Origin: Stutzerimonas urumqiensis
GTDB taxonomy: Bacteria > Pseudomonadota > Gammaproteobacteria > Pseudomonadales > Pseudomonadaceae
Length of the DNA stretch: 64,000 nt
NCBI RefSeq assembly: GCF_003640395.1
Contig: NZ_RBZQ01000002.1
Span: 496,001-560,000 of the forward strand
Reading direction: 5' to 3'
A program made the position numbers and the translations under genes. Positions 1 to 12,142 of this stretch are shown here, in pieces. Position 1 is the first letter of the stretch. Each line of letters begins with the position of its first letter. The notes beneath the pieces were generated by a model. That model was given only the letters and a program-made list of their open reading frames with translations, was not told where the DNA came from and did not search any database.

Positions 1-191
1 CGCAAATCGAACGATAGGCAGACGCACCCCAGTCCCGCGATGCCGCGCGCGCGATCCAGATCGCGCTCCTGGCTGCCGCCCCAGCCATGGACGAACAGCA
101 CGCCCGGCATCTTCGCCTCCGGGCTGAGAAAGGTTCCGGCAATACGCTCCTGGTCGACGAGAATCTCGACCGGTCGGCTATAGGTCGTCAT
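1..191 (-). CDS. alpha/beta hydrolase, N-terminal part (cut by window edge)
   Basis: Only the first 63 codons are in the window; the gene continues past the left edge. The start is the ATG whose complement lies at 189-191 ([13 protein letters not shown]...). A short beta segment leads into [14 protein letters not shown], which matches the oxyanion-loop HGxxG region of alpha/beta hydrolases of the dienelactone hydrolase/esterase kind. The nucleophile and the rest of the triad are outside the window, so the substrate cannot be inferred. The start lies inside the end of the upstream DUF3182 gene (14-base overlap), so the two are probably translationally coupled. Confidence 0.75.
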   Translation of the reverse strand, partial: MTTYSRPVEILVDQERIAGTFLSPEAKMPGVLFVHGWGGSQERDLDRARGIAGLGCVCLSFDL

Positions 192-1305
192 GGGGTTTTA
201 CCGTCGCGCACTTGGTGATGAAACCGACTTCGGCGTCCTCGCCGCGAAACAGGAGGGTCGCGCCGGGCGGCGGCTCCGCCTGGCTCCCGTACAGCTCGAA
301 GGACGACGCCTGCACCGCACGCAGCCCGGGATCGGCCGCGAAGGCCTCCAGCGCGGCGATCTCGGCGCTCGACGCCCCGCCGATTCGCCAGGATTGCTCC
401 AGCACGCCGGAGCGTGGCTGCCCTTCGCCATCCATGCCTTCGGCAATGTCGTAGTTGCGCCGCGAAGCCAGCAGTCCGGGGTAGCACGCGATGGCCGCCT
501 CGTCGTACGCCTGCGCCTGCGAGACCGCCAGTCGTGTGCGCTCCGGCAGCTCGATGTCGAGCAGCGCGTCGAAGCCGCCGCGCACCACCACCAGGTCGGA
601 CCCGCCATAGACCTGCTCGCCCCGGTTGTCCGGGCTGAGCCGCTGGGTGCCGTAGTAGGTGGCGATCTGTCCGCCGACCCGCACCTGGCCGACGCTGAAG
701 GTCGTCACATGCTCCAGATTGTCTTCGAGCACCAGGCCGCAGGCGGCCAGCTCGTGCGTGTCGAGCGCTTGCAGCGCCTGTTCCAGCTCATCGCGATTCT
801 TGAAGGTCACCTGCCCGCGCCCGCCGGTCGCCCGCACGGGCTTGAGCCGCGCCGCACCGTGCTCCAGCAGGCGCAAGCCCGCTTCCCGCGCATCGGCCAG
901 GGAGAAGGCGGTGAATCCGGGCAACACACTGTCAGTGACCCGATCGGTGAACGCGTGCGACCAGCCGCGTGGCGCGCTCGCCTGCGGCCCGATCAGCGGA
1001 TGGGTGATCGCCTTGGTTTCGATGAAGGGCTCGGGCACCAGCCCGCCGAACAGATCGAGCTCGCTTGCCAGGCCTAGCGCCTGGGCCTGTTCGCTCCCGA
1101 CGAGCGTGCCGGATGGCACCACGTACAGCCGCTGGGCATAGCGCTCGCCCGGCCGGTACTGGCCGATGAACTCGATGCCGAGCAAGGCCGCGATGCGCTG
1201 CGCCAAGGCCCGGTGGACGGCAGTTTCGTGTTCCGGCTCGCGGGACCGGTTCGGATAATGGACGACGGCCTCGGGGACCGCTCGGGAAGACTCCCGTTCA
1301 GGCAT
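178..1305 (-). CDS. DUF3182 family protein, possibly ATP-grasp-like
   Basis: A 375-residue soluble protein without signal peptide. I assign it to the DUF3182 family by overall resemblance to Pseudomonas proteins; no function is established. The reading frame stays open upstream of 1305, but that extension is arginine-rich and low in complexity. The ATG at 1305 (MPERESSR) has an AGGAG about eleven bases ahead, so I chose it. Residues 155-165 ([11 protein letters not shown]) resemble the glycine-rich nucleotide loop of ATP-grasp ligases and are followed by acidic segments such as LVLEDNLEH; this is inference. The gene overlaps the start of the hydrolase downstream, so the two probably act together. 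Confidence 0.7.
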   Translation of the reverse strand: MPERESSRAVPEAVVHYPNRSREPEHETAVHRALAQRIAALLGIEFIGQYRPGERYAQRLYVVPSGTLVGSEQAQALGLASELDLFGGLVPEPFIETKAITHPLIGPQASAPRGWSHAFTDRVTDSVLPGFTAFSLADAREAGLRLLEHGAARLKPVRATGGRGQVTFKNRDELEQALQALDTHELAACGLVLEDNLEHVTTFSVGQVRVGGQIATYYGTQRLSPDNRGEQVYGGSDLVVVRGGFDALLDIELPERTRLAVSQAQAYDEAAIACYPGLLASRRNYDIAEGMDGEGQPRSGVLEQSWRIGGASSAEIAALEAFAADPGLRAVQASSFELYGSQAEPPPGATLLFRGEDAEVGFITKCATVKPHDDL

Positions 1306-1437
1306 GGGTACTGTCGCTCCTGATGGCACGGGCGCTATGGCCCGTCGATTGGCGGACTTCGCCGTTGCAGGGTAGACAGCATCGAGTGGCGGACGATCCT
1401 CCGTTCTGCCGGCTGGCATTGCCGGTGACCGGGCATG

Positions 1438-1470
1438 AAAAAACGCAGCAGCCTTGCGGCATGCTGCGTT
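1438..1470 (-). terminator. rho-independent terminator of ahpF
   Basis: On the minus strand, a 9-bp perfect stem AACGCAGCA/TGCTGCGTT with an 11-base loop runs into six T residues (complement of the A run at 1438-1443). It begins 18 bases past the ahpF stop codon, so it ends the ahpC-ahpF transcript. Confidence 0.9.
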
Positions 1471-1487
1471 CGGTGACCGCCCTGGGG

Positions 1488-3047
1488 TCAGGCGTCGGAG
1501 CGAATCAAGTGATCGAAGGCGCTGAGCGAGGCCTTGGCGCCCTCGCCCACCGCGATCACGATCTGCTTGTACGGCACGGTGGTCACGTCGCCCGCGGCGA
1601 AGATGCCGGGCAGCGAGGTCTGACCGCGCGCATCGACGACGACCTCGCCGCGAGGGCTGAGTTCGACCGTCCCCTTGAGCCAATCGGTGTTGGGCACCAG
1701 GCCGATCTGCACGAAGATGCCTTCCAGCTCGAGCGAGTGGAACTCACTGGAGTTGCGATCCTTGTAGGCCAGGCCGACGACCTTCTGCCCGTCGCCCTTC
1801 ACCTCGCTGGTCAGCGCGCTGGTGATGACTTCCACGTTCGGCAGGCTGAACAGCTTCTTCTGCAGGACGGCATCGGCACGCAGCTGGCTGTCGAACTCGA
1901 TCAGGGTGACATGGGCCACGATACCGGCCAGGTCGATCGCCGCCTCCACGCCCGAGTTGCCGCCACCGATCACCGCCACGCGCTTGCCCTTGAACAGCGG
2001 GCCGTCGCAGTGCGGGCAGTAGGCTACGCCACGGCCGCGGTATTCCTGCTCGCCGGGCACGTTCATTTCACGCCAGCGCGCGCCGGTGGCCAGGATCACG
2101 GTCTTGGCCTTCAGCTCGCCGCCGCCGGCGAACCGGATGGTATTGAGGCCGCCCGGCTCGGTGCAGGGCACCAGTGCCTCGGCGCGTTGCAGGTTCATGA
2201 TGTCGACCTCGTACTGACGCACGTGCTCTTCCAGCGCGCGGGCCAGCTTCGGTCCCTCGGTCTCCTGGACGGAGATGAAGTTCTCGATCGCCATGGTGTC
2301 CAGCACCTGACCACCGAAGCGCTCCGCCGCGACGCCCGTACGGATGCCCTTGCGTGCAGCGTAGATGGCGGCCGACGCGCCCGCCGGCCCACCGCCGACC
2401 ACCAGCACGTCGAAGGCGTCCTTGGCGTTGAGCTTCTCGGCGTCACGGGCAGCGGCACCGGTGTCGATCTTGGCGAGGATTTCCTCGACGCCCATGCGGC
2501 CCTGGCCGAACAGCTCGCCATTGAGGTAGAGGCTGGGCACCGACATGATCTGGCGCTCGTTCACCTCATCCTGGAACAGCGCACCGTCGATGGCGACGTG
2601 GCGGATGTTCGGGTTGAGCACGGCCATCAGATTCAGTGCCTGAACGACGTCCGGGCAGTTCTGGCACGACAACGAGAAATAGGTTTCGAAGTTGAATTCG
2701 CCTTCGATGGCCTTGATCTGTTCGATCACGTCGGCTTCAAGCTTCGACGGGTGGCCGCCGACCTGCAGCAAGGCCAGCACCAGCGAGGTGAATTCATGGC
2801 CCATCGGGATGCCGGCGAAACGCAGGCTGATGTTTTCCCCGGGGCGGTTCAACGAGAACGACGGGGTGCGTGCATCGGCGCCGTCGGTCTTCAGGGTGAT
2901 CTTGTCGGTCAGGCCGACGATGTCTTGGAGCAGGCCGTGCAGCTCGCGGGATTTGTCGCTGTCATCGAGGGACGCGACGATCTCGAACGGCTTGGTGACC
3001 TTTTCCAGATAGGCTTTCAACTGGGTCTTCAGGTTGGCGTCCAACAT
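1488..3047 (-). CDS. ahpF: alkyl hydroperoxide reductase subunit F
   Basis: A 519-residue flavoprotein that passes electrons from NADH to AhpC, keeping the peroxiredoxin reduced in the cytoplasm. The N-terminal thioredoxin-like domain carries the CQNC redox pair (C128, C131). An FAD-binding GGGPAG is at 218-223, and the thioredoxin-reductase-type CPHC pair is at C344/C347. A second nucleotide loop (VIGGGNSG) follows. Length and motif spacing match the E. coli and Salmonella enzymes. It lies 147 bases downstream of ahpC on the same strand, with hairpins between them, and a strong terminator follows. Confidence 0.97.
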   Translation of the reverse strand: MLDANLKTQLKAYLEKVTKPFEIVASLDDSDKSRELHGLLQDIVGLTDKITLKTDGADARTPSFSLNRPGENISLRFAGIPMGHEFTSLVLALLQVGGHPSKLEADVIEQIKAIEGEFNFETYFSLSCQNCPDVVQALNLMAVLNPNIRHVAIDGALFQDEVNERQIMSVPSLYLNGELFGQGRMGVEEILAKIDTGAAARDAEKLNAKDAFDVLVVGGGPAGASAAIYAARKGIRTGVAAERFGGQVLDTMAIENFISVQETEGPKLARALEEHVRQYEVDIMNLQRAEALVPCTEPGGLNTIRFAGGGELKAKTVILATGARWREMNVPGEQEYRGRGVAYCPHCDGPLFKGKRVAVIGGGNSGVEAAIDLAGIVAHVTLIEFDSQLRADAVLQKKLFSLPNVEVITSALTSEVKGDGQKVVGLAYKDRNSSEFHSLELEGIFVQIGLVPNTDWLKGTVELSPRGEVVVDARGQTSLPGIFAAGDVTTVPYKQIVIAVGEGAKASLSAFDHLIRSDA

Positions 3048-3083
3048 GAGCGCTGACTCCCGTTTTCGAATTTCAGAGACGAC

Positions 3084-3184
3084 GACGCCCGGCCGGGTTG
3101 CGACCGGGCGTCTCTTTCACCCGGACCCATCAGGGAGCCCAAGGTGCGAAACAACAGGCTGGATGGGTCGGCCTGTGCCGACCC
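3084..3184 (-). terminator. paired hairpins between ahpC and ahpF (attenuator-like)
   Basis: Two perfect hairpins fill the ahpC-ahpF gap: GGGTCGGC/GCCGACCC with a 4-base loop at 3165-3184, and a 9-bp stem GACGCCCGG/CCGGGCGTC at 3084-3112. Neither is followed by a clean T run on the minus strand, so partial termination or 3'-end protection of ahpC mRNA is more likely than a full stop. This fits the usual excess of AhpC over AhpF. Confidence 0.6.
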
Positions 3185-3194
3185 GAAGCCGTCG

Positions 3195-3758
3195 TCAGAT
3201 CTTGCCGACCAGGTCCAGGGACGGAGCCAGGGTCGCTTCGCCTTCCTTCCACTTGGCAGGGCAGACTTCGCCCGGGTGGGCGGCGACGTACTGAGCGGCC
3301 TTGACCTTGCGCAGCAGGTCGGACGCGTCACGGCCGATGCCTTCGGCGGTGATTTCGACGGCCTGGATGATGCCGTCGGCGTCGACGATGAAGGTGCCGC
3401 GGTTGGCCAGGCCCTGGTCTTCACGCAGCACTTCGAAGTTGCGGCTGATCTGCATGGTCGGGTCGCCGATCATGGTGTACTGGATCTTGCCGATGGTCTC
3501 GGAGCTGTCGTGCCAGGCCTTGTGGGTGAAGTGGGTGTCGGTCGACACGGAGTAGATTTCAACGCCCAGCTTCTGGAACTCTTCGTAGTGATCAGCCACG
3601 TCGCCCAGCTCGGTCGGGCAAACGAAGGTGAAGTCAGCCGGGTAGAAGAAGAACACGGACCACTTGCCCTTCAGGTCGGCCTCGGTCACTTCGATGAATT
3701 TGCCGTTCTTGAACGCCTGGGCTTTGAAAGGCTTGATTGCAGTGTTGATGACAGACAT
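3195..3758 (-). CDS. ahpC: alkyl hydroperoxide reductase subunit C (2-Cys peroxiredoxin)
   Basis: A 187-residue typical 2-Cys peroxiredoxin, exactly the usual AhpC length. It reduces H2O2, organic hydroperoxides and peroxynitrite using AhpF. The peroxidatic cysteine is C47 in [10 protein letters not shown], and the resolving cysteine lies in GEVCPAKW near residue 166. A GTG one codon upstream (3761) is also open, but the ATG at 3758 sits seven bases after AAAGGAG, so I prefer it. No clear OxyR site was found by eye in the 138 bases upstream. Confidence 0.97.
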   Translation of the reverse strand: MSVINTAIKPFKAQAFKNGKFIEVTEADLKGKWSVFFFYPADFTFVCPTELGDVADHYEEFQKLGVEIYSVSTDTHFTHKAWHDSSETIGKIQYTMIGDPTMQISRNFEVLREDQGLANRGTFIVDADGIIQAVEITAEGIGRDASDLLRKVKAAQYVAAHPGEVCPAKWKEGEATLAPSLDLVGKI

Positions 3759-3896
3759 CACGTCACTCCTTTGCTGTTGAGAATAGCGGGTCGAAATTTA
3801 ACGCTGCCTACCTTAACCGATGAAACCGACCCGTGTGATTGATTGCGGGAATGGGATCGATTGGGTTGCTCTATCCCTGGCCCGGCAGCCGTGCGG

Positions 3897-4871
3897 CTAG
3901 TGATCGACCGGCGATCGGAGGCTTGGTTCAGCGGGCCAGAACTGCCGAATCGCCGCGACCCCCTGGGCGCCGCTGTACCAGGCGCGCATCAGGTCGCCTG
4001 GGCCGAGCCCACCGAGCAGGTAGACCGGTCGATCGAGGTGGCGAACCCATTCGGCGGCCTGTGCCCAGCCGATCGCGCCGGCGTGCGGGTGGGTCTCGGT
4101 CTGGCATACGGGCGAAAGCGTCACGAAGTCCACGTCCAGCGCCACGGCACGCGCCAGCTCGGTGGCGTCGTGGCAGGAGGCCCCGAGCAACCGGTCGGAG
4201 GGCAGCGGACGCACGCCTTTCGGTAGCTGGTCGAGCTGCGCTGCCGTCAAGTGCCAGCCGGCGCGGGGAAAGTCGCTCGCCCATGCCAATGGCCCCTTGA
4301 GCATCAGGGTCGCCCGATCGCCACAACGCTCCATCACGAGCCCGGCCAGCCGCCGATAGGTGGCCTCGTCCACATCCGGCAGGCGGAGCTGAACGAGCGT
4401 GATCCCGGCTTCGATCGCACGCTCCACGCCGCGGAGCAGCTCGTTTTCGGCGAGTCGTTCCGGCGTGATCAGATAGCGATCCGGGAGCTGCGCGGCGCGC
4501 ACGATCGGCGTGTTGGCCTGCGGCACCTCGTAGTCGGACAGCGCATGCGGCGCCACCCAGACCAGCGGCTGGCCTTCGGCACCATGCGGCTGCCCCTCGA
4601 ACGCTTCGACGAGCCAGACATCGAGCAGGACCTGTTTGTCCGGGTAATCGTGAGAAATCTGGATCAGCGGCCGCGCACGGGTCACGCGAATGCCGAGCTC
4701 TTCGTCCAGCTCACGCGCCAGCGCCTGCTCGACCGACTCGCCGGCCTCTACCTTGCCACCGGGGAACTCCCAGAGGCCGCCCTGGTGCTTGTCCAGCGGC
4801 CGCCGCGCCAGCAGGACGCGTCCGCTGGCATCGCGGATCACCGCGGCGGCCACATGAACGCGACGACTCAA
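3897..4871 (-). CDS. mutT: Nudix (MutT-type) hydrolase fused to a ThiE-like domain
   Basis: A 324-residue two-domain protein. Residues 1-130 are a MutT-like 8-oxo-dGTP pyrophosphatase domain with a perfect Nudix box at 39-61 (G39, E45, R53-E54, E57-E58, G60). Residues about 140-315 resemble thiamine-phosphate synthase (ThiE): VQLRLPD, ASCHDATELARA, FVTLSPVCQT and LLGGLGPGD are recognisable, but the usual HLGQxD segment is replaced by HLTAAQL. This fusion is familiar in pseudomonads. The start is a TTG at 4871 overlapping the GST stop codon (TTGA) and preceded by GGGAG; no ATG lies before the Nudix domain, so translation is probably coupled. Confidence 0.88.
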   Translation of the reverse strand: MSRRVHVAAAVIRDASGRVLLARRPLDKHQGGLWEFPGGKVEAGESVEQALARELDEELGIRVTRARPLIQISHDYPDKQVLLDVWLVEAFEGQPHGAEGQPLVWVAPHALSDYEVPQANTPIVRAAQLPDRYLITPERLAENELLRGVERAIEAGITLVQLRLPDVDEATYRRLAGLVMERCGDRATLMLKGPLAWASDFPRAGWHLTAAQLDQLPKGVRPLPSDRLLGASCHDATELARAVALDVDFVTLSPVCQTETHPHAGAIGWAQAAEWVRHLDRPVYLLGGLGPGDLMRAWYSGAQGVAAIRQFWPAEPSLRSPVDH

Positions 4872-5497
4872 AGCGTCTCCCGCTCCAGCAGGGCAGCATC
4901 ATGCCAGCGCTTGAAGGCGGGCCACTCGTAGATGGTCTTCACGTAGCTCGCGGCCGGCCCGTCGAGCTCGACGCGATAGGCCTTCAGCCGCGCCGCAACC
5001 GGCGCATAGAAGGCGTCGGCGATGCTTGCGCGCCCGAACAGGAACGGTCCGCCGTCACCGAAGCGTGCGCGGCAATCGGACCAGATCGCAACGACACGGG
5101 CGATGTCCGCGCGACAGTCCTCGCCGAGCCCGGCCAGGGCCTGGTCGCGCTTGAGGTCCATCGGCAGCTGGCTGCGCAGCGCCGTGAACCCGCTGTGCAT
5201 CTCCGCGCAGATCGACCGTGCGAGCGCCCGCGCATAGGTATCCAACGGCCAGAGACCGGCCTCGGGAAAGCGCTCGGCCAGGTATTCGGCAATCGCCAGG
5301 GAGTCCCAGACCGGGCCCTGTTCGGTGACCAGCACCGGCACACGCCCGGTCGGCGAATGGGCGAGCAGCTTCTGGCGGCTGTCGGGCTGATAGAGCGGAA
5401 TCCGGATTTCCTCGAACGGCTGGCCCGTGAGTTCGAGCGCAAGCGCCGCACGCAGCGACCAGGACGAGTAGTTCTTGTTGCCTATGACGAGTTTCAC
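4868..5497 (-). CDS. glutathione S-transferase family protein
   Basis: A 209-residue cytoplasmic GST. The N-terminal thioredoxin-like domain begins KLVIGNKNYSSWSLR, whose serines sit where the glutathione-activating residue is expected; GRVPVLV and DSLAIAEYL form the glutathione site, followed by an all-helical C-terminal domain. The start is a GTG at 5497 with GGAG nine bases upstream; an upstream extension into the argJ end is not protein-like. It lies 53 bases after argJ and overlaps the TTG start of the mutT-like gene, matching the argJ-GST-mutT order of other pseudomonads. The substrate is unknown. Confidence 0.88.
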   Translation of the reverse strand: MKLVIGNKNYSSWSLRAALALELTGQPFEEIRIPLYQPDSRQKLLAHSPTGRVPVLVTEQGPVWDSLAIAEYLAERFPEAGLWPLDTYARALARSICAEMHSGFTALRSQLPMDLKRDQALAGLGEDCRADIARVVAIWSDCRARFGDGGPFLFGRASIADAFYAPVAARLKAYRVELDGPAASYVKTIYEWPAFKRWHDAALLERETL

Positions 5498-5550
5498 GGC
5501 GGCATTCTCCAATGACCGCCGCGTCGTGCCGCGGCGGATGCCCAGGGCGG

Positions 5551-6768
5551 TCAGGTACGGTATTCGGCGTTGATCCGCACGTACTCGTGCGACAGATCGG
5601 TCGTCCAGATGGTCTCGCTGCTGGTACCGCGACCCAGCTCGATGCGGATGCACAGCTCGGCCTGCGCCATGACCCTCGCCCCCTGCTCTTCGGTATAGGT
5701 CGCGGCACGCCCGCCCTTGCTGGCGATGCACAGGTCATCGAGATAAACGTCGATCAGGCCGACGTCCAACTGCGGAACACCGGCGCGCCCCACGGCCGCC
5801 AGAATGCGGCCCCAGTTCGGGTCGGAGGCGAACAGCGCCGTCTTGATCAGCGGCGAGTGGGCGACCGCGTAGGCGACGTCCAGGCATTCCTGCTGGGTCG
5901 CGCCGCCATCGACTTTGACGGTGACGAACTTGGTCGCCCCTTCGCCATCGCGCACGATGCCCTGCGCAAGCTCCATCGCCACGTCGAAGACGGCCTGCTT
6001 CAAGGCGGTGAACAAGGGGCCGGACGCCTGGCTGATTTCCGGCAATGCGGCCTGGCCTGTGGCGATCAGCATGCAGCAGTCGTTGGTCGAGGTGTCGCCG
6101 TCGATGGTGATGCGGTTGAAGGATTTGTTGGCGGCGTCGCGCAAGAGGTCCTGCAGCACGCCCTGCGCGACCTTCGCGTCCGTGGCGATATAACCGAGCA
6201 TCGTCGCCATGTTGGGGCGAATCATGCCCGCGCCCTTGGAAATACCCGTCACGGTGACGGTCACGCCGTCATGCTCGAACTGCCGGCTGGCACCCTTGGG
6301 CAGGGTGTCGGTGGTCATGATGCCGGCGGCGGCTTGCGCCCAGTTCGTCTCGCTGAGGTCGGCGAGCGCGGCGGGCAGGGCCGCTTCGATCTTCTCGACC
6401 GGCAGCGGCTCTCCGATCACACCTGTGGAAAATGGCAGCACGGCGCCTTCGTCCACCCCGGCCAGCTCGGCCAGCCGGGCACAGGTGCGCTGCGCCGCCA
6501 CGAGTCCAGGCTCACCGGTGCCGGCATTGGCATTGCCGGTGTTGGTCAGCAAGTAGCGAACCCCGCCATGCACGCGCTTCTTGGCCAGGATGACTGGCGC
6601 GGCGCAGAAGGCATTGAGCGTGAACACCCCGGCCACGGTGGCGTTTTCCGAACAGCGCATGACGACGACGTCCTTGCGCCCGGGTCGCTTGATTCCCGCC
6701 GAGGCGATGCCGAGCTCGAAGCCGGGGACCGGATGCAGGGTAGGAAGAGGGCCAAGACCGACAGCCAT
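5551..6768 (-). CDS. argJ: glutamate N-acetyltransferase / amino-acid acetyltransferase
   Basis: A 405-residue ArgJ. It moves the acetyl group from N-acetylornithine to glutamate, recycling it in arginine biosynthesis, and may also use acetyl-CoA. The self-cleavage motif is intact (KGAGMI then PNMATML, with nucleophile T189), so the precursor should split into alpha and beta chains. I chose the ATG at 6768, which gives the family's usual N-terminus. Upstream is secA and downstream is the GST gene, all on one strand. Confidence 0.96.
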   Translation of the reverse strand: MAVGLGPLPTLHPVPGFELGIASAGIKRPGRKDVVVMRCSENATVAGVFTLNAFCAAPVILAKKRVHGGVRYLLTNTGNANAGTGEPGLVAAQRTCARLAELAGVDEGAVLPFSTGVIGEPLPVEKIEAALPAALADLSETNWAQAAAGIMTTDTLPKGASRQFEHDGVTVTVTGISKGAGMIRPNMATMLGYIATDAKVAQGVLQDLLRDAANKSFNRITIDGDTSTNDCCMLIATGQAALPEISQASGPLFTALKQAVFDVAMELAQGIVRDGEGATKFVTVKVDGGATQQECLDVAYAVAHSPLIKTALFASDPNWGRILAAVGRAGVPQLDVGLIDVYLDDLCIASKGGRAATYTEEQGARVMAQAELCIRIELGRGTSSETIWTTDLSHEYVRINAEYRT

Positions 6769-6881
6769 GAAAGCGCTCCTTTTACAGGTGAACGAATGCA
6801 GCGTCGCGAGAGAAGAACGCCGCGAGCGGATGAACCGTCGCGGCGCGCGGATAGAACCTGTCGGGCAATCGACCTGATACG

Positions 6882-6904
6882 GAGGCCTGCGTTCGGCAGG
6901 CCTC
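6882..6904 (-). terminator. hairpin between secA and argJ
   Basis: A perfect 9-bp stem GAGGCCTGC/GCAGGCCTC with a 5-base loop starts 12 bases after the secA stop codon. No T run follows on either strand, so it may be a weak terminator or an mRNA 3'-end stabiliser. Confidence 0.5.
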
Positions 6905-6915
6905 TGCAAAACGAT

Positions 6916-9654
<2,739 letters not shown>

Positions 9655-9758
9655 ATCGGCAAAGACTTCCATTCTGCGGATGGAGAGCACGGGCACAGAG
9701 GGCCGCAGCCGTGCAAAGGGGGCATTCTACTCGGAAACGCCTGTCGGGAAAGCGGCGC

Positions 9759-10679
9759 TCAGTCCTCGCTCGGAGCCTGCGCCAGGAAGGTTGCGGGATT
9801 CATCGGACGACCGCCTTTGCGCACTTCGAAATGCAGATGCGGACCGGTCGAGCGCCCGGTACTGCCCAGCTTCGCGATCACCTGGCCGGGCTCGACCAGA
9901 TCGCCGACCTGCACGAGATTGCGCTGGTTGTGGCCGTACAGCGTGGTGTATCCATCGGCATGGCTGATCTCGACGACGTTGCCGTATCCCGGCGCCCGCT
10001 CCGCGCGCGTCACCACGCCCGCGGCGACGGCCAGGATGTCGCTGCCCGGCTCCCCGGCAAAGTCCATTCCCTTGTGCACGCTGGCGCGGCCTGTCAGCGG
10101 GTCGCTCCGCCGGCCGAACGGCGAGGAGACGAAACCGTCACGCACCGGACGCCGCGAGAGCGTTTCGGCTTCGGTGATCTGCCGATAGGCGAAGACCTGC
10201 TGGAGCACATCGAGTTGCTGCTCACGGCTGTCCAGTTGCAGCGTCAGTTCGTCAAGGGTCTCCTCGAATGTAGCTGGCTGATATTGAACACCGCCCAGCG
10301 GCTCGGCCGGACCACCCTGCCCGACCGCCAGGGAGAAATCGAACTCGCTGGCATCCAAGTCGGCGATTTCGGTCAGGCGCGCACCGAGCGCATCCAGACG
10401 GGTGAGCCTGGCCTGCAACTCGGCAACATGGGTGGCGAAGGCCTCGAGCTGGCGCTGGGCGTCACGCCGGCTGCTGGTCAGCTGTTCCAGCTGCTGGCTG
10501 AGCACCCGGGTCGCCGCGTCGGGCTGCGGCGCCTGGATCGACGGGGTCAACCACGAACCCAGGGCGATGCCGGCCGCCAGGGTCGCGCAGGTGAACAGGC
10601 CCGCCAGCGACGCGATCAGCCGCAGGTTGAGGCTGATCGAACGTGACGCACCGCGGCGGCTGAGCACGATGATGTGCAT
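9759..10679 (-). CDS. M23 family metallopeptidase, membrane-anchored
   Basis: A 306-residue protein: basic N-terminus, one transmembrane segment (about 20-45), a coiled-coil region (about 55-165) and a C-terminal LytM/M23 domain. Zinc ligands and catalytic residues are all present: H202 and D206 in HKGMDFAG, H250 in LYGHN, and H281/H283 in GPHLHFEV. It is therefore expected to be an active periplasmic peptidoglycan endopeptidase. The ATG at 10679 follows GGAGAG by eight bases. It lies upstream of secA and divergent from dciA, as in other pseudomonads. Confidence 0.92.
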   Translation of the reverse strand: MHIIVLSRRGASRSISLNLRLIASLAGLFTCATLAAGIALGSWLTPSIQAPQPDAATRVLSQQLEQLTSSRRDAQRQLEAFATHVAELQARLTRLDALGARLTEIADLDASEFDFSLAVGQGGPAEPLGGVQYQPATFEETLDELTLQLDSREQQLDVLQQVFAYRQITEAETLSRRPVRDGFVSSPFGRRSDPLTGRASVHKGMDFAGEPGSDILAVAAGVVTRAERAPGYGNVVEISHADGYTTLYGHNQRNLVQVGDLVEPGQVIAKLGSTGRSTGPHLHFEVRKGGRPMNPATFLAQAPSED

Positions 10680-10760
10680 GGATTGTTCTCTCCGTTCGTT
10701 CGGCACCGGGCCAATGTCGCTCTGCTAACATTCAGCCCCGCTTCGGAAACCGGTTTCGTC

Positions 10761-11219
10761 ATGAATCGTCGTCCCCCGCCAGCCCGCCAGCCCGCGACAT
10801 TGCTGCGCGAGGCCCGGCCACTGAAGGCACTGTTCGGTGAAGCGCAACGTCTCGATCGGCTCCAGCGCCTCGTCGAGGCCCAGCTGCAAGCCGCCGCGCG
10901 CGAGTATTGCCGGGTCGCATCCTGGCGCGAGGGCATCCTGCTGTTGATCGTGACCGACGGACACTGGGCGACCCGTCTGCGCTACCAGCAGAACCGCCTG
11001 CTCCGCCAACTTCGGACATGCGAGGAATTCGCGACCTTAGCGAAGATTCAGTTTCGCGTGCAACCGACCTCCGGCACCAACCGTGCGCCCGATCGCATAC
11101 CGCGGCGCTCGGATGCCGCCGCGCAGAGCCTCGAGGAAGCCGCCGAAGGCATCGATGACCCGAAGCTGCGGCAGGCGCTCCAGCGATTGGCCCGTCATAC
11201 GCGCCCCTCTACGGACTAG
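10761..11219 (+). CDS. dciA: DciA-type helicase loader (DUF721)
   Basis: A 152-residue basic protein of the DUF721/DciA family, which helps load the replicative helicase DnaB in bacteria lacking DnaC. The KH-like N-terminal domain spans about residues 15-100 (LLREARPLKALFGEAQRLDRL, then WREGILLLIVTDGHWATRLRYQ); the C-terminus is predicted disordered. The start at MNRRPPPARQ was chosen because the extension upstream runs through the divergent promoter region. Family assignment is by overall pattern and by synteny with secA. Confidence 0.82.
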   Translation: MNRRPPPARQPATLLREARPLKALFGEAQRLDRLQRLVEAQLQAAAREYCRVASWREGILLLIVTDGHWATRLRYQQNRLLRQLRTCEEFATLAKIQFRVQPTSGTNRAPDRIPRRSDAAAQSLEEAAEGIDDPKLRQALQRLARHTRPSTD

Positions 11220-11233
11220 CACAGGGAACGAAC

Positions 11234-12061
11234 ATGGCAAGTCGAGTCATCTTGATCACCGGGTGTTCCAGTGGAATCGGGCGAGCGCTGGCCGAGGCCT
11301 TCCGAGAAAATGGCGACCAGGTCTGGACGACCGCTCGCAAGGACGCCGACGTGCAAGCCTTGAACGCCGCCGGATTCGAGGCGCTGCGGCTCGACGTCGA
11401 CGATCCGGCGGCCATCCGGGATGCCCTCGCCCAGATCGAGCGGCAGGCCGGACGGCTCGATGTGCTGATCAACAATGCCGGGTACGGCGCGATGGGGCCC
11501 TTGCTGGACCTCGACGCGGCGGCCCTGCAACGCCAGTTCGCGACGAACGCAGCCGCTCCGGTTTCGATGGTGCGCGCCAGCTTCGATCTGCTTCGCCGCA
11601 GCCGCGGCCTGGTAATCAATATAGGCAGCGTCTCGGGTGTGCTGGTCACGCCGTTCGCCGGCGCCTACTGCGCATCGAAGGCGGCCATCCATGCCCTGAG
11701 CCAGGCACTGCGCATGGAGCTGCGGCCGTTCGGCATTCGCGTCATGGAAGTCCAGCCCGGCGCGATCGAGTCGCGCTTTGGCGAGCATGCCAGCGACGAA
11801 GCCGGCAAGGCCTTGCAAGCCAACTCCCCCTGGTGGCCGTTGCGCGATCAGGTCGCCGCACGGGCCGGCGCTTCGCAGCAACAGGCGACACCCGCACGGC
11901 ACGTCGCGCAGGCGGTCGTCCGAGCCACCCGAGACCGGCCGCCGCGCATCCTGCGCATCGGTCGCGGCAGCCGACTGCTACCGTTCATGGCCCGCTGGCT
12001 GCCGGCACCTTTGGTCGAATCGCTGTTATGCAGACGATTCGGCCTCGACCAAAGGCTTTGA
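11234..12061 (+). CDS. short-chain dehydrogenase/reductase (classical SDR)
   Basis: A 275-residue classical SDR. The nucleotide loop TGCSSGIG is at residues 9-16, NNAG near 80, and the catalytic YxxxK in YCASK, with the upstream serine in INIGSVSG. The arginine/lysine after the second beta strand (TTARKDADV) suggests NADPH preference. The C-terminal hydrophobic segment (LLPFMARWLPAPLV) is like that of SDRs acting on lipids or retinol-type substrates. The substrate is unknown. It starts 14 bases after dciA and may share its transcript. Confidence 0.88.
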   Translation: MASRVILITGCSSGIGRALAEAFRENGDQVWTTARKDADVQALNAAGFEALRLDVDDPAAIRDALAQIERQAGRLDVLINNAGYGAMGPLLDLDAAALQRQFATNAAAPVSMVRASFDLLRRSRGLVINIGSVSGVLVTPFAGAYCASKAAIHALSQALRMELRPFGIRVMEVQPGAIESRFGEHASDEAGKALQANSPWWPLRDQVAARAGASQQQATPARHVAQAVVRATRDRPPRILRIGRGSRLLPFMARWLPAPLVESLLCRRFGLDQRL

Positions 12062-12096
12062 TCAAGCGCTTGGCAGCCCGCCGGCAAATCCTTAAG

Positions 12097-12112
12097 CTGT
12101 ATGCCCATACAG
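12097..12112 (+). promoter_or_regulatory. LexA (SOS) box upstream of yebG
   Basis: CTGT-ATGCCCAT-ACAG is a perfect CTGT-N8-ACAG LexA operator, 31 bases ahead of the yebG start codon. It fits the known SOS control of yebG in other gammaproteobacteria. Confidence 0.92.
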
Positions 12113-12142
12113 TGATGGCACGACAGGAAACCGAGGTGACCG

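Noticed and set aside
1323-3056. Long open frame on the plus strand opposite ahpF
   Set aside because: It mirrors ahpF codons, has no ribosome-binding site, and its translation is histidine/aspartate-rich without any recognisable domain; high GC keeps antisense frames open.
12055-12066. TTTGATCAAGCG as an FNR box
   Set aside because: The half-sites TTGAT and ATCAA need a four-base spacer; here they overlap, and the site lies at the end of the SDR gene.
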